Positions 5,903-9,959 of a stretch of 9,959 nucleotides of DNA are shown here, piece by piece. The DNA is from Burkholderiales bacterium. GTDB taxonomy: Bacteria > Pseudomonadota > Gammaproteobacteria > Burkholderiales > SG8-39. Numbering within the stretch: position 1 is the stretch's first letter; the number at the start of each line of letters is the position of its first letter. A program made the position numbers and the translations under genes. Where the stretch lies: the NCBI GenBank assembly GCA_020846575.1, contig JADLDQ010000214.1, forward strand, positions 1-9,959. Direction: 5' to 3'. The notes beneath the pieces are model-generated. The model did no database searches. It had not been told where the DNA came from and saw nothing but the letters and a program-made list of their open reading frames with translations.

Positions 5903-6697
5903 TCACCACAGGTTGACCAGCATCTTCGTCGCCAGCGCGAGCAACAGCACCCCGAAGATGCGCTTGAGCATGCGCGTCGGGGTGCGGTGCGACACCGCCG
6001 CGCCCAGCGGCGCCGCGAGCACGCTCGCGCTCGCGATGCAGGCAAGCGCCGGCAGGAATACGTAACCCAGGCTCCAGGCGGGCAGCCCGCCGGCGTTCCA
6101 GCCGATCGCGACGTAGCCGGCCGTGCCCACCAGCGCGATCGGAAAGCCGATCATCGCCGCGCTGCCGATCGCCTGCCGGATCGAGACGTTGCACCAGAGC
6201 ATGAAGGGCACCGTCATGAAGGCGCCGCCCATCGCCACCAGCGACGAGACGCCGCTCACCACGAAGCCCGCGGCGAACAGGCCCGGTGCGCCGGGCAGCG
6301 CGCGTGCCGAGGACGGCGCGCGATCGAGCAGGATGTTGACCGAGGCGGCGTAGACGATGATCGTGAAGGCGACGGCCAGCGCGAAGGTGGAGATCGAACC
6401 CGCGAGCAGCGTGCCGGCGAGCCCGCCTGCCACGATGCCCGGGATCATGCCGCGCGCGACGTCCCAGCGCACCGCGCCGCGGCGTGCGTGTGCGCGCACG
6501 CTCGACACCGAGGTGAACAGGATGTTCGCCATGGCCGTACCGACGGCGAGATGGATGAGGTGCTCGCGCGCGATGCCCTGGCCGTCGAACAGCATCACCA
6601 GCAACGGCACCATCACCCCGCCGCCGCCGATGCCCAGCATCCCGGCGAAGAAGCCGGCGAACGCGCCCACCGCGAGATAGCCCAGCCACCACTCCAT
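5903..6697 (-). CDS. TauE/SafE-family membrane permease (sulfite/organic anion exporter type)
   Basis: This 264-residue integral inner-membrane protein has about eight hydrophobic segments, roughly at residues 4-34, 47-66, 83-103, 105-125, 137-157, 175-198, 208-231 and 245-262. The family hallmark GFFAGMLGIGGGGVMVPLL (15-33) is present, as is HLAVGTAMANILFTSVSS (49-66) followed by a HARRGAVRWD loop. The second half repeats a related pattern around SLVAMGGAFMTVPFML (152-167), as expected for this duplicated fold. Length is normal for the family. ATG 6697 is chosen over an upstream ATG at 6790 because GGAGGG lies 9 nt before it and the hydrophobic region begins right after. Family members move sulfite, sulfonates or other small anions, and several are only assigned as 'unsupported anion transporters', so the cargo is uncertain. 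It is convergent with the CoA-transferase gene, and functional coupling is not shown. Confidence 0.92.
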   Translation of the reverse strand: MEWWLGYLAVGAFAGFFAGMLGIGGGGVMVPLLVMLFDGQGIAREHLIHLAVGTAMANILFTSVSSVRAHARRGAVRWDVARGMIPGIVAGGLAGTLLAGSISTFALAVAFTIIVYAASVNILLDRAPSSARALPGAPGLFAAGFVVSGVSSLVAMGGAFMTVPFMLWCNVSIRQAIGSAAMIGFPIALVGTAGYVAIGWNAGGLPAWSLGYVFLPALACIASASVLAAPLGAAVSHRTPTRMLKRIFGVLLLALATKMLVNLW

Positions 6698-6706
6698 CGA
6701 TTCAAG

Positions 6707-6712
6707 CCCTCC
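6707..6712 (-). promoter_or_regulatory. Ribosome binding site of the TauE/SafE permease gene
   Basis: The minus strand reads GGAGGG 9 nt upstream of ATG 6697. It decides the start against the longer 295-codon alternative beginning at 6790. Confidence 0.65.
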
Positions 6713-6732
6713 GCCGGCGCTCGCAGCGCTCC

Positions 6733-6762
6733 CGCGGGCCCTCGCGCTGCGCGAGGCCCGCG
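6733..6762 (-). other. Strong G+C-rich hairpin in the leader of the permease gene
   Basis: The arms 6733-6746 and 6750-6762 are complementary over 13 bp with one bulged base, and enclose a 3-nt loop (CTG on the plus strand). The hairpin ends about 35 nt before the permease ATG and about 20 nt before its ribosome binding site. No T-run follows on either strand, so it is not a clear terminator. It could be a leader structure or a chance product of high G+C. Confidence 0.5.
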
Positions 6763-7180
6763 CGGTGGCGCGGCCTTGCCCGTCCTGCACCCGCCGTGCC
6801 GCACAGACCTGGAACGCCTGCGGCGAGAGTCGTTCCTGAGATATGCGTCGGCGCAGCTGCCGGCCGCCGGTGCGCCGGCCCCTGGTCCCGCGGTCGAATT
6901 GTCGCAGACCGGCCCCGCCCGGGCCGCTGCGCGTTCAACGACCCGCGAGTCGCCGCGCGGCCGGCGGCTGCGAGTGGTGTCGGGCTCGGGCGTCGATAAG
7001 CAGGCGGATCATGCGCTCATTCGCGAGAACGCGGTGTCGCTGCCAGTGAGCGAGGAGGCGATGCGAACGCTCCAGCGCTTCGCGCGCGGCGCAATCCGGG
7101 CTGCGGGGCGCTGCACGGATGAGCGCAGCGACAGCGTCGAGCGCGGTGCCGAGGGCCGCGAACGGGTGCGGTTGCGTGCG

Positions 7181-7197
7181 GTGCCGGCGGCCGGCAC
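7181..7197. repeat. 17-bp near-perfect palindrome in the permease-helicase spacer
   Basis: GTGCCGGC-G-GCCGGCAC has perfect 8-bp arms around one base. An alternative wider pairing exists between GCGTGC (7174-7179) and GCACGC (7194-7199). It lies about 170 bp before the helicase start. Its role is unknown, and G+C-rich palindromes of this size can arise by chance in such DNA. Confidence 0.5.
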
Positions 7198-7367
7198 GCG
7201 GCTGCGCATATCCGCGCTGGTTATCGGCCGGGAGCGCCGCCTGGCGGAGCGCCGGGTGCAGCCGCGCATCGCGCTGCCGCAACGATTCGACGCCCCGGTG
7301 CAGGCCGGCTCGTTCGAACGCGCGATGCCTCTCATCACGGCGTGCGCGCTGACGCAAAATCGACCCC

Positions 7368-9959
7368 ATGCCCGACGCGCCCCTCCCGCCCGAGTCCGCC
7401 GCCTTCGCCCCCCGCTGTCTCAGCCTCGACCTCGAAGTCGGCCTGAAGGACTCGCGCATCCGCCGCTTCGCCGCGGTGCGCGGCGACAGCGGCCGCGCGC
7501 TCGTGTTCCAGGGCGGCGACCTCGATGCGGCGCTGCGCGCGCTGGAGGCGTTCGCCGAGGGCGCCGCGTTCCTGCTCGGTCACAACCTCGTCGCCTTCGA
7601 CCGGCCGCAGCTCGCCGCGGTGCGCCCGGCCTCGCCGCTGCTCGCGCTGCCGGCGGTGGACACGCTGCGGCTGTCGCCGCTCGCTTTTCCGCGCCATCCC
7701 TATCACCACCTGGTGAAGCACTACCAGGACGCCCGCCTGCAGGGCGGGCGGCGCAACGACCCGGAGCTGGATGCACGCCTTGCGCTGGAAGCCTTCCGCG
7801 ACCAGCACCGCGCGCTGCAGGCGGCAAGCGAAGCCTCGCCCGAGCAGGTCGCAGCTTTCCACTGGCTCGCCACGCGGGAGCCGGGATCGCAGGGGCTGAA
7901 CGCTTTCTTCTCCACCTTGCGCCGCCGCCCGTGCCCCACGGGCGGCGAGGCGCGTGCGGCGCTCGCGCGCTGCCTCGCCGGCCGCGGGTGCCGCGCGCGC
8001 GAGCGCGAGATTCTCGCCGCCGTGGATGACGCGGATGCAAACCTGCAACCCTGGCCGCTCGCCTATGCGCTCGCCTGGCTCTCGGTGTGCGGGGGCAGCT
8101 CGGTGATGCCGCCCTGGGTGCGGTACCAGTTCCCCGAGGCGGGCCGTCTCGTGCGCAGGCTGCGGGATGCACCCTGCGGGGACCCTGCGTGCGCCTGGTG
8201 CCGGGAGCGGCACGACGCGAGAAAGGAACTCGCACGCTGGTTCGGATTCGCGGACTTCCGCCCCGAGCCGCGCTGCCCGGACGGGCGCCCGATGCAGCAG
8301 GCGATCGTGGAGGCGGCGATGCGGGGCGAACACCTGCTCGGCATCCTTCCCACCGGCGCGGGCAAGTCGGTGTGCTACCAGGTGCCTGCGCTGTCGCGCT
8401 ACGACAAGACCGGCGCGCTGGCGGTGGTGATCTCGCCGCTGGTGGCGCTGATGGCCGACCAGGTGGCGGGGCTGGTAGCGCGCGGCATCTCCAGCGCCGC
8501 CGCGATCAACGGCCTGCTTTCGATGCCCGAGCGCGCCGACGCGCTGGAGCGGGTGCGCCTGGGCGATGTCGCGATCCTCCTGCTCGCGCCCGAGCAGCTG
8601 CGCAGCCGCGCGGTGCGCCAGGCGCTCGCGCAGCGCGAGATCGGCGCCTGGGTGGTGGACGAGGCGCACTGCATCTCCAAGTGGGGGCACGACTTCCGGC
8701 CCGACTACCGCTACGTGGCGCGCTTCATCGCCGAGCGCGCCGGCGATGGCCCGGTGCCGCCGCTGCTGTTTCTCACCGCGACCGCCAAGCCCGACGTGGT
8801 CGCCGACATCCGCGCCCACGTTGCCGAGAAGCTCGGCGTGGATCTCCGGGTCCACGACGGCGGCGCGACCCGTGAGAACCTCGACTACGCGGTGCTGGCG
8901 ATCGAGCGCGGCCGGCGGCTCGCTCACGTCCACGAGGTCATCGAGTCCGACCTGCCGGCCGGCCGCGACGGCGGGGCCATCGTCTACTGCGCCACCCGGC
9001 GCGGGGCCGAGGAGACGGCGCTGTTCCTTCGCGACAAGCAGCTCTCGGCCGAGTACTTCCACGCCGGCCTGCCGCCCGAGGCGAAGAAGAGCGTGCAGGA
9101 GCGTTTCCTGCGCGGCGAGGTGCGGGTGATCGCGGCCACCAACGCCTTCGGCATGGGCATCGACAAGCCGGACGTGCGCCTGGTGGTGCACGCCGATGTC
9201 CCCGGGTCGCTGGAGAACTACCTCCAGGAGGCCGGCCGCGCCGGGCGCGACCGGGCGGCGGCGCGCTGCGTGCTGCTCTACGCCCCGGAGGACCTCGAGT
9301 GGCAGTTCGGGCTCTCGGCGAGGGCGCGCCTGTCGCAGCGCGAGATCCAGGCCGTGCTCCACGCGCTGCGCCGTCTGGACCGCGGCAAGCGCATGGCGGG
9401 GGAGGTGGTCGCCACCGCAGGGGAGATCCTGCGCGAGGAGGACGAGGGCGTGTTCCAGCGCGACAGCGCCACCGACGACACGCGCGTGCGCACCGCGCTC
9501 GCCTGGCTGGAGGAGGCCGCGCTGCTCGCGCGCGAGGAGAACCGCGTGCAGCTGTTTCCCTCGTCGCTGCGCGTGAACTCGGTGCAGGAGGCGCGCGCGA
9601 AGCTCGCGCGGCGGCCGATGGACGAGGCCTACCGGCGCGGGCTGCTCGCGCTCGCGCGCTCGCTCATCGAGGCGCACGCCGACGAGGGCATCAGCACCGA
9701 CCTGTTGATGGCCGCCTCGGGCCTTGCGCCCGAGCGCCTGCGCCGCGCCCTCTACGACCTGGAGGACCTCGGGATCGCGAGTAACGACACGGCGCTGAGC
9801 GCCTTCGTCCACGCCGGCGTGGAGCGTTCTTCCCAGCGCCGCCTCGCGCAGTCCACAGCTCTGGAGTCGGCGCTGATCGCGGCGATGCGCGAGGCGGCGC
9901 CCGAACTCGAGAAGGGGCAGGCCACCGTGCTGCACCTGCGCCTTGCGGCGCAGTCCCTG
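7368..9959 (+). CDS. RecQ-family helicase with N-terminal DEDD exonuclease-like domain (3' end beyond window)
   Basis: 864 codons are visible and the frame is still open at the right edge. Residues about 17-140 look like a DEDD 3'-5' exonuclease: LSLDLEVG (Asp21, Glu23), LLGHNLVAFD (Asp78) and NDPELDARLA (Asp135, with Asn130 where DEDDh enzymes have His). A Cys/His cluster C-x4-C-x2-C-x3-H (Cys270, Cys275, Cys278, His282) may bind zinc. The RecQ core follows: motif 0 around FGFADFRP (292-299) and QQ 310-311, Walker A TGAGKS (Lys333), DEAH (431-434), LTATA (469-473), ATNAFGMGIDKPDVR, and motif VI QEAGRAGRD (620-628). After motif VI the RQC zinc cysteines of E. coli RecQ are absent; a winged-helix-like stretch is seen instead. 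TGA at 7350-7352 closes the frame upstream, so ATG 7368 is the first start; no clear Shine-Dalgarno precedes it. The role is probably DNA repair or recombination, with Werner-protein-like architecture. A defence role is possible but unsupported by neighbours. Confidence 0.9.
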   Translation, partial: MPDAPLPPESAAFAPRCLSLDLEVGLKDSRIRRFAAVRGDSGRALVFQGGDLDAALRALEAFAEGAAFLLGHNLVAFDRPQLAAVRPASPLLALPAVDTLRLSPLAFPRHPYHHLVKHYQDARLQGGRRNDPELDARLALEAFRDQHRALQAASEASPEQVAAFHWLATREPGSQGLNAFFSTLRRRPCPTGGEARAALARCLAGRGCRAREREILAAVDDADANLQPWPLAYALAWLSVCGGSSVMPPWVRYQFPEAGRLVRRLRDAPCGDPACAWCRERHDARKELARWFGFADFRPEPRCPDGRPMQQAIVEAAMRGEHLLGILPTGAGKSVCYQVPALSRYDKTGALAVVISPLVALMADQVAGLVARGISSAAAINGLLSMPERADALERVRLGDVAILLLAPEQLRSRAVRQALAQREIGAWVVDEAHCISKWGHDFRPDYRYVARFIAERAGDGPVPPLLFLTATAKPDVVADIRAHVAEKLGVDLRVHDGGATRENLDYAVLAIERGRRLAHVHEVIESDLPAGRDGGAIVYCATRRGAEETALFLRDKQLSAEYFHAGLPPEAKKSVQERFLRGEVRVIAATNAFGMGIDKPDVRLVVHADVPGSLENYLQEAGRAGRDRAAARCVLLYAPEDLEWQFGLSARARLSQREIQAVLHALRRLDRGKRMAGEVVATAGEILREEDEGVFQRDSATDDTRVRTALAWLEEAALLAREENRVQLFPSSLRVNSVQEARAKLARRPMDEAYRRGLLALARSLIEAHADEGISTDLLMAASGLAPERLRRALYDLEDLGIASNDTALSAFVHAGVERSSQRRLAQSTALESALIAAMREAAPELEKGQATVLHLRLAAQSL

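Larger units (their letters stand above)
6698..7367. other. Long spacer without a convincing gene
   Basis: This 670-bp stretch separates the permease gene from the exonuclease-helicase gene, which point away from each other. It holds the permease ribosome binding site, a leader hairpin (6733-6762) and a palindrome (7181-7197). The longest minus-strand frame, 6935-7459 (174 codons, or 144 codons from ATG 7369), is Arg/Ala-rich, matches no family I recognise, and overlaps the 5' end of the helicase gene. A segment reading LLAHWQRHRVLANERMIRLL within it looks helical and protein-like, so a small unknown gene or a decayed one cannot be excluded. Promoters for the two flanking genes must lie here, but no clear -35/-10 pair is seen. 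Confidence 0.5.

Noticed and set aside
3934..6045. A 703-codon minus-strand frame spanning the flavoprotein start and the plus-strand CoA-transferase
   Set aside because: It crosses two genes with clear family signatures in other frames and shows no domain of its own.
5987..8029. A 680-codon plus-strand frame from the permease through the spacer into the helicase gene
   Set aside because: It is antisense to the permease and out of frame with the helicase, and its composition is Arg/Ala/His-rich without motifs.
7335..9935. An 866-codon minus-strand frame opposite the exonuclease-helicase gene
   Set aside because: It is the antisense of a gene with complete helicase motifs. Its translation is rich in His/Arg/Val/Leu with no recognisable domain, typical of reverse-strand shadow.
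7368..9959. A known anti-phage defence system around the helicase
   Set aside because: No companion nuclease, methylase, sensor or other defence gene is visible in the window, so defence is kept only as a possibility.

Overview
The window is very G+C-rich, and its protein families and codon use point to a betaproteobacterium, possibly a facultative anaerobe or degrader of organic acids. That placement rests on composition and protein resemblance only. No rRNA, tRNA, CRISPR array or complete insertion sequence is visible.

Layout, left to right. (1) Bases 1-171, minus strand: the N-terminal end of a helix-turn-helix protein that runs off the left edge, probably a transposase or a regulator. 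(2) Bases 193-4306, minus strand: three genes in one direction, in transcription order an FAD-dependent fumarate-reductase/ketosteroid-dehydrogenase-type flavoprotein (2741-4306), a class III (CaiB/BaiF) CoA-transferase (1287-2510) and a glutathionyl-hydroquinone reductase (193-1155). A four-copy 24-bp tandem repeat covers the stop codon of the flavoprotein gene and the spacer behind it. (3) Bases 4307-4674: a divergent regulatory region with a perfect FNR/Anr-type box (TTGAT-N4-ATCAA) and a perfect 12-bp palindrome close to the plus-strand start. (4) Bases 4675-5880, plus strand: a second class III CoA-transferase. (5) Bases 5903-6697, minus strand: a TauE/SafE-type membrane permease, convergent with gene 4. 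(6) Bases 6698-7367: about 670 bp with no convincing gene but with two strong inverted repeats. (7) Bases 7368-9959, plus strand, open at the right edge: a large RecQ-type helicase with an N-terminal DEDD-type exonuclease-like domain and a Cys/His cluster between the two.

Working model (inference): the two CoA-transferases and the flavoprotein look like parts of a catabolic module in which an organic acid is activated to a CoA thioester and a ring or chain is oxidised or reduced by the flavoprotein. The FNR-type box suggests control by oxygen. The permease could move an organic anion or sulfonate/sulfite. The substrate cannot be read from sequence alone. The exonuclease-helicase gene looks unrelated to this module and belongs to DNA repair, recombination or possibly defence.
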